Below are positions 27,187 through 36,700 of a stretch of 64,000 nt of DNA, one piece after another; the first letter of the stretch is position 1; each line of letters opens with the position of its first letter. Where the stretch lies: NCBI GenBank assembly GCA_022821585.1, contig JAJEDI010000066.1, forward strand, positions 1 to 64,000. The letters run 5' to 3'. The notes under the pieces are model-generated. The model had not been told where the DNA came from. It saw only the letters and a program-made list of their open reading frames with translations, and did not search any database. The stretch is from Caldilineaceae bacterium. GTDB taxonomy: Bacteria; Chloroflexota; Anaerolineae; Caldilineales; Caldilineaceae. Position numbers and translations under genes: made by a program.

Positions 27187-28176
27187 ATGAACACTGCTGT
27201 ATTTAATCAGACATTCCCCGGACTCGACGTGGAATTTCTCGGTCCAAAGCAGAGCGGCAAGGTGCGTGACATTTACGCGCGCGACGACAAGCTTATCTTG
27301 ATCACAACCGATCGCCTGTCTGCCTTCGACCACGTCCTGGGCCTTGTGCCTTTCAAGGGACAGGTGCTCAATCAGCTTTCGTCCTTCTGGTTCGAACAGA
27401 CTCGGGATATCATAGCCAACCACTTTCTCGAGTCGCCGGACCCCAATGTAACGATCGCCCGCAAATGTCGCCCCCTCCCGGTTGAGGTAGTCGTACGCGG
27501 GTTCATCTCCGGGGTAACGAAAACAAGCCTCTGGTATCAATATAGCCAGGGCGAGCGCAACATCTACGGCATGGATTTTCCGGACGGAATGAGCAAGAAT
27601 GATCGACTTCCTCAGCCGGTTATCACGCCCACGACAAAAGCCGAAAAGGGTGGCCACGACGAGCTGATCACCAGCGAGGAAATCTTGGAAAAAGGGTTGG
27701 TCGCGGATGAACTGTGGGAGCAGGCTTGTACTGCCGCTTTGGCCCTTTTCGCCCGCGGACAGGATGTGGCATCCAGAGGAGGCCTTCTCCTGGTTGACAC
27801 CAAGTATGAATTCGGCCTCGCCGACGATGGCCGGCTCATTCTGATAGACGAAATCCACACGCCGGACTCCAGCAGGTTCTGGACGGCGACAAGCTACGAA
27901 GAGGTCCGCCCCGGCAGTGGCCGCAATGGCGATCATGGGCACAATGCTATGGAACCGGAAAACTTTGACAAGGAGTTCGTTCGCCTAGCATACGCGCAGC
28001 GCGGCTATATAGGCGATGGACCCCCTCCCCCCCTGGAGCAGGAGTTGGCCGTTCAAGCCAGCCGGCGTTACGTTGAATGCTACGAACGCCTGACGGCCAG
28101 ACCCTTTGAAGCAGGCGGGTTTCCGGTGGCCGGCAGAGTAGCCGAGAGTCTCCGGGCACTGTTCGCCAAGAACTAG
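27187..28176 (+). CDS. purC: SAICAR synthetase
   Basis: Joins CAIR and aspartate using ATP in step 8 of purine synthesis. The 329-residue protein is of the longer type. The N-terminal SGKVRDIYARDD and ITTDRLSAFD segments are ATP- and substrate-binding signatures, and the later DEIHTPDSSRFW segment is also characteristic. GGAG precedes the ATG by about 9 nt. Its place between purQ and purE supports the assignment. Confidence 0.96.
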   Translation: MNTAVFNQTFPGLDVEFLGPKQSGKVRDIYARDDKLILITTDRLSAFDHVLGLVPFKGQVLNQLSSFWFEQTRDIIANHFLESPDPNVTIARKCRPLPVEVVVRGFISGVTKTSLWYQYSQGERNIYGMDFPDGMSKNDRLPQPVITPTTKAEKGGHDELITSEEILEKGLVADELWEQACTAALALFARGQDVASRGGLLLVDTKYEFGLADDGRLILIDEIHTPDSSRFWTATSYEEVRPGSGRNGDHGHNAMEPENFDKEFVRLAYAQRGYIGDGPPPPLEQELAVQASRRYVECYERLTARPFEAGGFPVAGRVAESLRALFAKN

Positions 28177-28206
28177 GACGAGCTGAGAAATGGGGAGCAA
28201 CTGGAA

Positions 28207-28716
28207 GTGAAAGCCTCACAGAGCGTGCCTCTCGTGGGCGTGATCATGGGGAGCGATTCCGACTGGGAGCGGTGCATGAAGTTTGCCTCCGAGACGCTCA
28301 CTTCCTTCGAATTGCCCCATGAGTGCAAGGTTGTTTCGGCACACCGCACTCCCGATTGGATGAGAGAATATGCCGACAGTGCGCAATCCCGAGGTCTGGA
28401 GGTGATCATCGCCGGCGCCGGCGGTGCGGCCCACCTGCCGGGCATGGTGGCCGGTCATACCTTGTTGCCGGTAGTTGGCGTGCCGGTCCAAAGTCAGACG
28501 CTCAACGGCATGGATTCCCTCCTCTCCATAGTGCAGATGCCTGCCGGAGTGCCCGTCGCAACTATGGCCATCGGCAAAGCCGGAGCCATCAACGCAGCGC
28601 TGCTCGCCATATCGATACTTGGTGCTTCGCGGCCGCAATTGAGGCGGCAGTTGCAGGAATACCGCGAATCCCGCGCCAACCAGGTGTTGGCGACGCGCCT
28701 CGACGAAGAGGTGTAG
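28207..28716 (+). CDS. purE: N5-carboxyaminoimidazole ribonucleotide mutase
   Basis: Class I PurE of 169 residues that converts N5-CAIR to CAIR. Signature segments are [24 protein letters not shown] with the catalytic His, and [17 protein letters not shown]. It starts with GTG at 28207, preceded by GGGGAG. PurE of this type works with PurK, whose gene starts 4 nt after the purE stop. Confidence 0.97.
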   Translation: MKASQSVPLVGVIMGSDSDWERCMKFASETLTSFELPHECKVVSAHRTPDWMREYADSAQSRGLEVIIAGAGGAAHLPGMVAGHTLLPVVGVPVQSQTLNGMDSLLSIVQMPAGVPVATMAIGKAGAINAALLAISILGASRPQLRRQLQEYRESRANQVLATRLDEEV

Positions 28717-28720
28717 TAAG

Positions 28721-29920
28721 GTGGCTCAGGGACGTCAGGCACCGCTCCCGCCCGGTTCTACAATCGGCGTCTTTGGCAGCGGGCAGCTGGGCCGAATGCT
28801 GGCGATGGAGGCCCGCCGCATGGGCTATCGCATTCACACATATTCGCCGGAGCGCAACAGCCCCACAGGCCAAATCGCCGACTTCGAGTACGCCGCGCCC
28901 TACGATGACGCCGCAGCTGTGCAGTCCTTTGCTAGAAGCGTAGACGCGCTGACGTTCGAATTTGAGAACGTCCCTTCCCTGGTGGCAGAGATTGCTGAAG
29001 CTGAAGGCGTGCCGGTCCGTCCTTCCGGTCCCATCCTCCACGCAGCCCAGAACCGGCAGCGTGAGAAGTCAATGCTCAGCCAGGCAGGACTGCCCGTCAC
29101 GCCCCATCGCATAGTTTCAGATACAGAGGAACTGGAAGAAGCCGTCTTCGAAATAGGTCTTCCCGCCATTCTCAAAACGGCAGCCTTCGGTTATGATGGT
29201 AAAGGGCAGACACGCATTGAACCCGCAACAAGACTCGACTCCGCCTGGCACTCTCTTGGAGGGCAAGCATGTGTGCTCGAGGCCCACATTGATTTCGAAA
29301 GAGAACTGTCGATAGTGGCGGCACGCGGGGCAAATGGCGACTTCGCTGCCTATCCTTTGGTTGAGAATCGCCACGTAAATCACATTCTGGATGTCACCAT
29401 CGCGCCAGCTGATGTGGAACCGGCCGTTGCTGCCGAGGCAGATAGACTGGCCCGACAGCTATGTGAGTTTCTCGACCTGACTGGCGTTCTCTGCATCGAA
29501 TTCTTCTGCCTGCCTGGGCCGCTTGCAGATGGAAATAGTCAGGCTTCGAGGTCGCAGTCGACGGGTCGCCTGTTAACAAATGAAATAGCGCCTCGACCCC
29601 ATAACTCCGGACACTGGACGATCGAAGGTGCCGTAACCAGCCAGTTTGAGCAACAGCTGCGAACCGTTTCGGGTCTTGCGCCGGGTTCAACCGAACAGTT
29701 GCGGCCTGCTGTCTTGTTGAATCTTCTGGGGGACCTCTGGCAGGACGGTGAACCGGACTGGCAAGCCCTATTGGCCTTCTCCGATGCCAAATTGCACCTG
29801 TACGGAAAACACGAGCCTCGACCCGGCCGCAAGATGGGGCACCTGACGGTGACTGCAGATACCACATCCGAGGCACTGGAATTGGGACTTGCGGCTCGTG
29901 CGGCGTTAAATTCGAACTGA
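28721..29920 (+). CDS. purK: N5-carboxyaminoimidazole ribonucleotide synthase
   Basis: ATP-grasp enzyme of 399 residues that carboxylates AIR using bicarbonate and ATP. The N-terminal dinucleotide-like turn IGVFGSGQLGRMLAMEARRMG and the ATP-grasp pieces PAILKTAAFGYDGKGQ and LCIEFFCL followed by NEIAPRPHNSGHWTIE are present. The start is GTG at 28721, close-coupled to purE. The insert between CIEFFC and NEIAPR (about 25 residues, polar) is longer than usual and probably a surface loop. Confidence 0.95.
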   Translation: MAQGRQAPLPPGSTIGVFGSGQLGRMLAMEARRMGYRIHTYSPERNSPTGQIADFEYAAPYDDAAAVQSFARSVDALTFEFENVPSLVAEIAEAEGVPVRPSGPILHAAQNRQREKSMLSQAGLPVTPHRIVSDTEELEEAVFEIGLPAILKTAAFGYDGKGQTRIEPATRLDSAWHSLGGQACVLEAHIDFERELSIVAARGANGDFAAYPLVENRHVNHILDVTIAPADVEPAVAAEADRLARQLCEFLDLTGVLCIEFFCLPGPLADGNSQASRSQSTGRLLTNEIAPRPHNSGHWTIEGAVTSQFEQQLRTVSGLAPGSTEQLRPAVLLNLLGDLWQDGEPDWQALLAFSDAKLHLYGKHEPRPGRKMGHLTVTADTTSEALELGLAARAALNSN

Positions 29921-30020
29921 GTCTGGAACTGGTCGACAGGCCTGACAACCTGCCCTGATCTGAATCGGAGAGTGCGCTCTTCAAGCCTGTGCGCCCTCTG
30001 CAATGTAAGGAGCTGCAACT

Positions 30021-31445
30021 ATGCCTCCGTTCGATTCGCCCCGAGAAGCATGCGGCGTATTTGGCATCAGCGCCCCTGGAATCGACATTGCCCGGCTGAC
30101 CTATTTTGCCATCTACGCTCTGCAGCACCGCGGACAAGAGGCAGCTGGCATCGCCACTTGTGATGGCAGGACCGCACATATCCACAAAGGGCTGGGCCTC
30201 GTATCCCAGGTATTCAACGAGGACAATCTGCAGCATCTGCAAGGGCATCTGGGCATTGGCCATACTCGCTATTCCACAACCGGATCACCCCGCCTGAACA
30301 ATACGCAACCCTACATCCTCGAGACCCTCGACGGTCCTCTCGCCATCGGCCATAACGGCAACCTTGTCAACGCGCCCAAGCTTCGCCGCGAGCTATTGGA
30401 GAGGGGCGTAGGTCTGTCTACTTCAACCGACAGCGAACTGATAATTCACCTCTTGGCGGGTGCCCGCGGCACATGGCTGCAACGAATCCGCCAGATGATG
30501 ACGATCGCCGAAGGCGCCTATTCGCTGACAATCCTGACTCGCGACGCAATCTACGGCGTGAGGGATCCCTGGGGCCTGCGCCCTCTGGTCCTCGGCGAGT
30601 TCGAGAACGGCCTTACCATCGCATCCGAGAGCTGCGCATTTGCCACCATCGGCGGCCGCGCCATCCGCGAAATCGAACCCGGCGAAATCGTTCGCATTGA
30701 CCACGACGGATACGACATCGTACAGGGCGTGCCCGCCGAAGAAGCGGCATTCTGCACTTTTGAACAGATCTACTTTGCCCGCCCCGACAGCGTCCTCGGC
30801 GGCCGCCTCGTCCATCGCGTGCGCCAGGCCCTGGGCCGCCAGCTCGCCCGCGAGTCACCGGTAGACGCCGACATCGTTGTACCTGTACCTGACAGCGGCA
30901 CACCTCACGCCATCGGCTATGCACAGGAGAGCGGCATCGCTTACAGTGAAGGTCTCATAAAGAGCCGCTACATCGGACGCACTTTCATCCAGCCGACGGA
31001 CCGTCAGCGTAAGGTAGGTGTGGCTATGAAATTCAACCCCTTGCCCGAGAATCTTAGGGGCCAGCGGGTTGTCCTGGTTGACGACTCAATCGTACGCGGA
31101 AACACGAGTGGGCCGCTCGTGCAGCTCCTTCGCGACGCCGGTGCCTCCGAAGTTCATATGCGCGTTGCCTGCCCCCCTATTCGTTTCCCATGCTTTATGG
31201 GCGTCGACATGGCAAGCCAGTCCGAACTGATCGCCGCCCACAAGGATCTCGACGAAATTAAGGAGTACATAGGAGTCGACACATTAAGCTATCTGAGCGT
31301 TGATGGCATGATGACTACGTTGCGGGCGCAGGATGGCTATTGCAACGCCTGCTTCACCGGCTCTTACCCGTTCGAGACGCCTATGCTGGAATTGGAACTG
31401 GAACTGAAGGAAAAAGAGAGATTCGCAGGCGTATTGGGCAACTGA
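30021..31445 (+). CDS. purF: Amidophosphoribosyltransferase
   Basis: First committed step of purine synthesis: PRPP and glutamine to phosphoribosylamine. The 474-residue protein starts MPPFDSPREACGVFG, so Cys11 would become the N-terminal nucleophile after removal of a 10-residue propeptide. The PRPP-binding loop is VLVDDSIVRGNTS, and VVPVPDSGTPHAIGYA is the phosphoribosyltransferase segment. Conserved Cys residues toward the end (YCNACFTGSYP) resemble iron-sulfur-type PurF. It follows purK after 100 bp. Confidence 0.97.
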   Translation: MPPFDSPREACGVFGISAPGIDIARLTYFAIYALQHRGQEAAGIATCDGRTAHIHKGLGLVSQVFNEDNLQHLQGHLGIGHTRYSTTGSPRLNNTQPYILETLDGPLAIGHNGNLVNAPKLRRELLERGVGLSTSTDSELIIHLLAGARGTWLQRIRQMMTIAEGAYSLTILTRDAIYGVRDPWGLRPLVLGEFENGLTIASESCAFATIGGRAIREIEPGEIVRIDHDGYDIVQGVPAEEAAFCTFEQIYFARPDSVLGGRLVHRVRQALGRQLARESPVDADIVVPVPDSGTPHAIGYAQESGIAYSEGLIKSRYIGRTFIQPTDRQRKVGVAMKFNPLPENLRGQRVVLVDDSIVRGNTSGPLVQLLRDAGASEVHMRVACPPIRFPCFMGVDMASQSELIAAHKDLDEIKEYIGVDTLSYLSVDGMMTTLRAQDGYCNACFTGSYPFETPMLELELELKEKERFAGVLGN

Positions 31446-31543
31446 CTCACTTGGTGCCTGCGGATAGAGATGAACGCGGCCGGCCAGGCGCCCTCCACAT
31501 TGTCTGACTCCTCTCACTCGATCCGCCATCCTATGACAGCTTC

Positions 31544-32854
31544 ATGAACATTCTACTGATAGGTTCCGGAGCCAGGGAGCATGCCCTGGCTTGGAAGCTG
31601 GCGCAATCAAGGCAAGTCGACCGTATTTTCGCCGCGCCGGGCAACGGGGGTACGGCTCGGATTCCCAACTGCACAAATGCCCCCTTACCTGTGGACGATT
31701 TGCACGCGCTGCGGCTCTATGCATTGGACAAACAGATCGATTTAACGGTTGTAGGTCCGGAACTTCCGCTCGTTTCTGGAATCGTCGACGAATTCACTGC
31801 CGCCGGGCTGACTATCTTCGGGCCGGCAAAAGACGCCGCTCGCCTCGAAGGCTCCAAGGCCTTCTCTAAGGCCTTCATGAACCGGCACGGGATCCCCACC
31901 GGTCGGGCGAGCGTATTCACAGATTTCGAAGCGGCAGCCGACTGTGTACATGACATGGACGCACTTCCCGTCCTCAAGGCCAGCGGACTTGCGGCCGGTA
32001 AGGGCGTCCTCCTGCCTGCGAGCCGTGCCGAGGCAGTCGACCAACTCCGCGCGATGATGGTGCATCGACGCTTCGGCGACGCAGGTGAAACCGTCCTCGT
32101 CGAAGAGCGACTGTATGGGCCGGAGCTCTCCGTGCTGGCTTTCTGCGATGGCGAAAACCTGCGGCTGGTGCCTGCCGCACAGGATCACAAGCGACTCCTG
32201 GACGGAGATCGCGGACCCAATACGGGCGGCATGGGGGCCTTCGCCCCCTCCCCACTGGCAACAGACGGGATTCTGGAAACCATCGAACACAGCGTCCTCC
32301 GCCCAACCTTGGCCGGAATGGCAGCTGAGGGATCGCCATATCAGGGCGTCCTATACGCTGGGTTGATGCTGACGGAAAGAGGACCCATGGTTCTGGAGTT
32401 TAATTGTCGCTTCGGTGACCCGGAGGCGCAGGTCATTTTGCCCTTGCTGCAGAGCGACCTTGTGGACCTGATGCTGGCATGTGCGAATGGCAATCTGGCC
32501 GGTCAGGAGCCGCAATGGTCGAATGAGTCAGCGGTAACCGTAGTCATGGCCTCAGGCGGCTATCCGGACACCTATGAGACAGGAAAGCCGATCTCAGGTC
32601 TTACCGCGGGTCTGCCTCTCGACGACGGCCCGCTAGTCTTCCACGCCGGGACCAAAACGGACGAGTCGGGTCATCGTGATGACGGGGAGAGCAGACCGGC
32701 TGTCCTGACCGACGGCGGGCGTGTTCTCTCGGTCACGGCAAAGGGCGCCGACTTCAGGGCCGCCGTCAGCAAAGCATACCGGGAAGTAGACCGTATTCGA
32801 TTCGAGGACGCAGTGTGGCGCACCGATATTGGTGCTGACTTTTTTGATTCGTAA
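31544..32854 (+). CDS. purD: Phosphoribosylamine-glycine ligase
   Basis: Adds glycine to phosphoribosylamine using ATP. The 436-residue protein opens with MNILLIGSGAREHALAWKLAQS. ATP-grasp signatures are NTGGMGAFAPSPLAT and LEFNCRFGDPEAQVILPLL. It is the last pur gene of the cluster, 98 bp after purF. Residues 375-390 carry a polar insertion (TKTDESGHRDDGES) before the C-terminal domain. Confidence 0.97.
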   Translation: MNILLIGSGAREHALAWKLAQSRQVDRIFAAPGNGGTARIPNCTNAPLPVDDLHALRLYALDKQIDLTVVGPELPLVSGIVDEFTAAGLTIFGPAKDAARLEGSKAFSKAFMNRHGIPTGRASVFTDFEAAADCVHDMDALPVLKASGLAAGKGVLLPASRAEAVDQLRAMMVHRRFGDAGETVLVEERLYGPELSVLAFCDGENLRLVPAAQDHKRLLDGDRGPNTGGMGAFAPSPLATDGILETIEHSVLRPTLAGMAAEGSPYQGVLYAGLMLTERGPMVLEFNCRFGDPEAQVILPLLQSDLVDLMLACANGNLAGQEPQWSNESAVTVVMASGGYPDTYETGKPISGLTAGLPLDDGPLVFHAGTKTDESGHRDDGESRPAVLTDGGRVLSVTAKGADFRAAVSKAYREVDRIRFEDAVWRTDIGADFFDS

Positions 32855-32992
32855 GAAGACTTGCCCGTCCGGAATCCTCCACGGGATGGCAACCTGCGAA
32901 CATGACAGACACTTTGCCCCTGACGTAAATCGACACTTCCCCTCAAGTCGTTTCCTGCACCTTTATTCCAAACAGAATCAACGGGAGGCACC

Positions 32993-34540
32993 ATGGCACT
33001 GATTCCTTCAATGTTGCTCAAGCGGCTCTACACTTACGCCAGCCTGCATAATATCGAGAACGGCGTACAGTTCTCGTTGAAGAACCGGCTGAGCGACGCC
33101 AGATTGACTGGCTTTCATGGCATAAGCATCGACGGCAAAGAGATTCCCAACGAAGTCCTGTCATTGGATTTCGGCGAAGGACTCGTGATGTCACCCGACC
33201 AGGTCAACAGCGGAGAACCGGTTGAATTTCCCCTGCGCAAGGAGGTACTCATCACCGCGCAGGTCCCGCCTCTTGAAAAAGGGCACCATGAAATCCGGAT
33301 CGGTGTGCAGACCTCTCCCTTTGGTCGAATCCAGTTCACGGTCGACGATGCCATATCGGAAAAGGTGGACGCCCCCAGAATCCCCCGCGATCGCGACGAC
33401 GACTACGGTGACAAAATTATCAAGGCTCGCCAGAAATTCGTGAAGGAATACACCGGCCAAGCGCTTGATCACATCTCCAAGTACTCATTTGATCCCCAGG
33501 AAGCACAGGGCAACATCGAGAACTTCACCGGCGTGGCTCAGGTCCCCATCGGATTCGCCGGCCCACTGACCGTCTGCGGTGAACATGCCAGGGGCGATTT
33601 CCTCATTCCTCTTGCCACAACCGAGGGCACGCTCGTCGCCTCCTACAACCGCGGCATGAAACTGCTCAATCTCTCCGGTGGCGTCAAGTGCACGGTCGTC
33701 GCCGACGCCATGCAGAGGGCGCCTGTCTTTGTTTTTGAAGATGCCCGCGGCGCCCGCGACTTTATCGATTGGGTCGGCAGGAACATGAACCCCATCAGGG
33801 AAGAGGCCGAAGCCACCTCCAGCGTTGCCAAGTTGGACAACATCGACCCCTATCAGTCAAATAAGTTCGCCTTTCTGCGCTTCAACTATCAGACCGGGGA
33901 CGCCGGCGGTCAGAACATGGTGGGGCGCGCCACTTTCGCGGCCTGTTCCTGGATCTTGGACCACTACGACGGGCAGGAGATCAAGCGCTTCTATCTTGAA
34001 TCGAACTTCGCGACCGACAAGAAGGCCTCACAGGTCAACATCATGCGCACACGCGGCAAGCGCGTGACCGCCGAAGCCGTAATTCCCCGTGACGTGCTCA
34101 TCCAGAACATGCGCGTCCAGCCCGAGCAGCTATTCTACCACTACGGCGTCGCCAATATCGGCTCCATTCTCGCAGGCGTAAACAATAACGGACTCCACTC
34201 CGCCAACGCCATTACCGCCATATTTATCGCCACCGGCCAGGACGTTGCCAACGTCTCCGAGTCCTCCGCCGGCCTGATCTACGTCGAACTGACCGATGAC
34301 AAGGATCTCTACATCTCCATCACCATACCTTCGCTAATCGTCGCCACCTACGGAGGCGGGACGGGGCTGGCGACGCAGAGAGAGTGTCTCGAGCTGCTGG
34401 GCTGTAGTGGAAAAGGAAAGGTCAGGAAATTCGCCGAGATCGTCGCAGGCACTGTACTGGCGGGGGAGCTCTCACTGGCCGCCGCCATCAGCTCTCTGGA
34501 CTGGGTAAGCAGTCACGAGGAGTACGGTCGCAATCGTTGA
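32993..34540 (+). CDS. Hydroxymethylglutaryl-CoA reductase (class I-like, soluble)
   Basis: Reduces HMG-CoA to mevalonate, the committed step of the mevalonate isoprenoid route. Residues 1-130 are an extra N-terminal domain without membrane spans and without clear family match. The catalytic part follows: ENFTGVAQVPIGFAGPL, PLATTEGTLVASYNRG with the catalytic Glu, GDAGGQNMVGRAT, TDKKASQVN with the catalytic Lys, TGQDVANV with the catalytic Asp, GGGTGLATQRECLELLG, and the C-terminal SHEEYGRNR with the His. GGGAGG lies upstream of the ATG. It is outside the pur functional group and has no mevalonate-pathway neighbour here. Confidence 0.93.
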   Translation: MALIPSMLLKRLYTYASLHNIENGVQFSLKNRLSDARLTGFHGISIDGKEIPNEVLSLDFGEGLVMSPDQVNSGEPVEFPLRKEVLITAQVPPLEKGHHEIRIGVQTSPFGRIQFTVDDAISEKVDAPRIPRDRDDDYGDKIIKARQKFVKEYTGQALDHISKYSFDPQEAQGNIENFTGVAQVPIGFAGPLTVCGEHARGDFLIPLATTEGTLVASYNRGMKLLNLSGGVKCTVVADAMQRAPVFVFEDARGARDFIDWVGRNMNPIREEAEATSSVAKLDNIDPYQSNKFAFLRFNYQTGDAGGQNMVGRATFAACSWILDHYDGQEIKRFYLESNFATDKKASQVNIMRTRGKRVTAEAVIPRDVLIQNMRVQPEQLFYHYGVANIGSILAGVNNNGLHSANAITAIFIATGQDVANVSESSAGLIYVELTDDKDLYISITIPSLIVATYGGGTGLATQRECLELLGCSGKGKVRKFAEIVAGTVLAGELSLAAAISSLDWVSSHEEYGRNR

Positions 34541-34623
34541 GACGGACGGCAACGGCTGGTCTGCTGTCCCCCGAAAGGCTGCTGGCAGAACAAGAGGATG
34601 AGTCTGGATGTCCAGGTAACGAA

Positions 34624-34659
34624 AAACACCGCTATCGATACAGGCGAAAGCGGCGTTTC
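34624..34659 (+). terminator. Possible terminator-like hairpin after HMG-CoA reductase
   Basis: AAACACCGCT and AGCGGCGTTT form a 10-bp stem with one A-C mismatch around a 14-17 nt loop. Only a mild T-run (GTTTCAT) follows. It is 84 bp after the stop codon. Confidence 0.3.
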
Positions 34660-34712
34660 ATATCAGAACTACTGCCCGATTTGGGTTAACTGGGAGTTTC
34701 TTGCGTCTAGAG

Positions 34713-34758
34713 CTGGGGGACAGGGATTTGAACCCCGATTACCTGATCCAGAGTCAGG
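34713..34758 (-). pseudogene. 3' fragment of tRNA-Gln (CTG): probable prophage attL
   Basis: On the minus strand the anticodon arm (CCTGA-CTCTGGA-TCAGG, anticodon CTG at 34751-34749), variable loop, T arm (CGGGG-TTCAAAT-CCCTG) and 3' acceptor strand TCCCCCA with discriminator G are all present. The D arm and 5' acceptor strand TGGGGGA are missing. Upstream sequence (CAGGGGGGGCGCAAT) does not fold into them. This is the expected remnant when a phage integrates inside the 3' half of a tRNA gene. The whole gene should be restored at the right end of the prophage, beyond the window. Confidence 0.8.
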
Positions 34759-35011
34759 GATTGCGCCCCCCCTGAGGCTCCGTTGTAATACCCCTCGCTA
34801 AAACCACATCTGGCTCCCTTGGGATGCCACGATTCTTCATCAGTTCCGAGCGCTGGGATTGAGGGTGCCTCGCGCTCGTTGCGATGCAGCAGGTCGTGGT
34901 CTAACTGGAAAACCTCCTTTGATACGGGCGGATACGTCTATAGCGTGAGGACAGGCGCTCAAGGCCTGCCCTGGACGGCTATCCCTATTATCACTCGCAA
35001 GGAGTTCCACA
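34759..35011. other. Integrase upstream region
   Basis: No gene supported. By position it should contain integrase arm-type sites and the promoter of the integrase gene, but I cannot identify repeated arm sequences with confidence. Confidence 0.4.
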
Positions 35012-35932
35012 ATGCTCTTGGAGACCGCCCTGTCTCAGTTCCTCACTGCCCGAAAGGCCGAAGGAAGGAGCCCCCGCACACTTGAGTTCTACGAGGAAAA
35101 CACCAGGCGCTTCATCGACTACGTGTCCGCAGCGGGAACGCAAGGTTCCGCATGGGCAAGGGCTACAGTCATTGAAGAGTACCTCAGCCACGAGAGGGCC
35201 AGAGGCCTGTCCGAGCGCACTGTTCTCGCCCGCTACCAAGCTCTGAGGGCGCTCTTCAACTGGCTGAAGCAGCGCGGCATGGTGGACAGCTCCCCGGTAG
35301 ATTCAGTTCAGGAGCCGGCCTATCGCAGAACTCAGCCACTCAAGATCGGCCGCGAGCAATACTTGAAGTTGAAAGAGGCGATTCCCGACGGCCCTCTCGC
35401 CAGCTGGATAGACCACAGAGATCGCCTGATTGTCAGCCTTCTCTTCTGGACCGGCTTGCGCATTGGCGAGCTCCTCGCCCTTCGGTTCAGCGACATTGAC
35501 GGGCACGCCCGCCTGATCAGAGTCGCTTTAGGCAAGGGAAGGAAGGGGCGCCTAGTACCGTTCCCCCATGAAATCAACGCCATTATCGAACGATATTCAG
35601 AGACTCGCCCCCCTTGGCCTTATCCCGAAGAAATATTCCTCAGCAACAACGGCGGCGGCGGTGCGCGCGGCCTCCTGCAGCCCCAAGGCGTCCGCCAGAT
35701 GCTAAAGCGTCGCTGCAATAGCGCAGCCTTGCCCTACTTCAACCCCCACTCCTTTCGCCACGGATTTGCGGTGGAGATGCTCAACGGAGGGGGACTGGAG
35801 ATGGGGATTCTATCGAAGCTGCTAGGTCATTCATCGGTGAAGATGACGCAACACGTCTATGCCGACTGGGAAACGGCCGCCCTGCGCCGGGCCTACGATC
35901 AAGCCGAAGAAGCCATATCTTCCGAACTTTGA
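35012..35932 (+). CDS. Tyrosine-family site-specific integrase
   Basis: Phage integrase of 306 residues that would recombine attP with the tRNA-Gln gene. The N-terminal SAM-like core-binding domain (residues 1-90) is followed by the catalytic domain, with Arg in WTGLRIGELL, His-x-x-Arg in PHSFRHGFA, His in LLGHSSVKMT and the nucleophile Tyr in QHVYADWE. AAGGAG lies 6 nt before the ATG. It lies directly next to the tRNA fragment, the normal place for this class. No excisionase was recognised. Confidence 0.95.
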   Translation: MLLETALSQFLTARKAEGRSPRTLEFYEENTRRFIDYVSAAGTQGSAWARATVIEEYLSHERARGLSERTVLARYQALRALFNWLKQRGMVDSSPVDSVQEPAYRRTQPLKIGREQYLKLKEAIPDGPLASWIDHRDRLIVSLLFWTGLRIGELLALRFSDIDGHARLIRVALGKGRKGRLVPFPHEINAIIERYSETRPPWPYPEEIFLSNNGGGGARGLLQPQGVRQMLKRRCNSAALPYFNPHSFRHGFAVEMLNGGGLEMGILSKLLGHSSVKMTQHVYADWETAALRRAYDQAEEAISSEL

Positions 35933-35987
35933 AAGGACGCTATGGTCAACAATAAAGACCCCCCAAACGAATCGAAAGGAGTGACCA

Positions 35988-36284
35988 ATGAAGGACCCCT
36001 CTGCATCCTTCGCCGATGCGGTCGACCCGGCCGCCATGGCAAAGGATGCCCCTCACGCCATCCCCTCTGCAATCCGCCTCTCCAGCATACTCTCCAAAGA
36101 CTGCCACGCCGCCTTGAAGCGGCCGCGACTACGCGCGCCCTGCAGCAATAGGCAACGATGCCGAGCCCGCCGAACACGCGCGTCGACGCCACAATTTTTG
36201 TCAACTAGGACCTGGGGCGGTCGACTTCGGCGGTCAATTAGACGAAAGGACAGGAACCCATGCCGCAAGACAGTCAAGAGGTAG
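35988..36284 (+). CDS. Hypothetical short early protein (doubtful)
   Basis: 98-residue frame with a very good ribosome binding site (AAAGGAG, 6 nt before the ATG), directly after the integrase. Residues 1-40 look ordinary, but the second half is Arg-rich and of random composition, as if out of its true frame. A frameshifted or decayed gene is possible. It overlaps the next gene by 25 nt. No function can be assigned. Confidence 0.3.
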   Translation: MKDPSASFADAVDPAAMAKDAPHAIPSAIRLSSILSKDCHAALKRPRLRAPCSNRQRCRARRTRASTPQFLSTRTWGGRLRRSIRRKDRNPCRKTVKR

Positions 36285-36505
36285 AGATCTATACCGAGTA
36301 CCGCGGCGTAACTGTGCAAATGACGTACGCGCAGTGGCAGCTTATTTCCGAGGCCGGCGAACGCTGCGATCTGGGTCCGGCCGACTTTCTCCTGGAAGCC
36401 TCGCTTGCCCAGGCGCGCAGGATCGTACCGGCCGACTGCCAGCCTAGCGGCGAATTGGCGCCGATGCCGGGCTTGTTCGCGGATGGAGAGTCGAATGGGT
36501 CTTGA
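36260..36505 (+). CDS. Small hypothetical phage protein
   Basis: 81 residues, acidic, with a compact N-terminal half (EIYTEYRGVTVQMTYAQWQLISEAG) and no membrane span. AAGGACAGG precedes the ATG. It ends in an overlap with the next small frame, typical of coupled phage early genes. I do not recognise a family. Confidence 0.6.
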   Translation: MPQDSQEVEIYTEYRGVTVQMTYAQWQLISEAGERCDLGPADFLLEASLAQARRIVPADCQPSGELAPMPGLFADGESNGS

Positions 36506-36641
36506 AACGCAGGATTGCAATCAGCTAGCGGAGGGCGACAGTACGCTGTGCATTTCGAAGAGAAGGAGACCGAGCGCTCAGAAACATGGAACAGGTCAAT
36601 TCAACACCAATCTCGGCCAAGAGGAGAGGAGAATCATTTGA
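36495..36641 (+). CDS. 48-residue hypothetical protein
   Basis: Frame starting MGLETQDCNQ with GGAGAG upstream. It overlaps the previous stop, and its own TGA overlaps a TTG (36638) that is in frame with the next gene. Such stop/start overlaps support translation. The composition is basic in the middle (SKRRRPSAQK). Function unknown. Confidence 0.4.
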   Translation: MGLETQDCNQLAEGDSTLCISKRRRPSAQKHGTGQFNTNLGQEERRII

Positions 36642-36700
36642 ACCAGCTCACAATGTTTGACCGTAGACTACCCGACCCCCTTCCAACAGAGGAGTGTACC

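Noticed and set aside
34713-34810. Intact tRNA-Gln
   Set aside because: No D arm or matching 5' acceptor strand can be formed from the sequence next to the anticodon arm.
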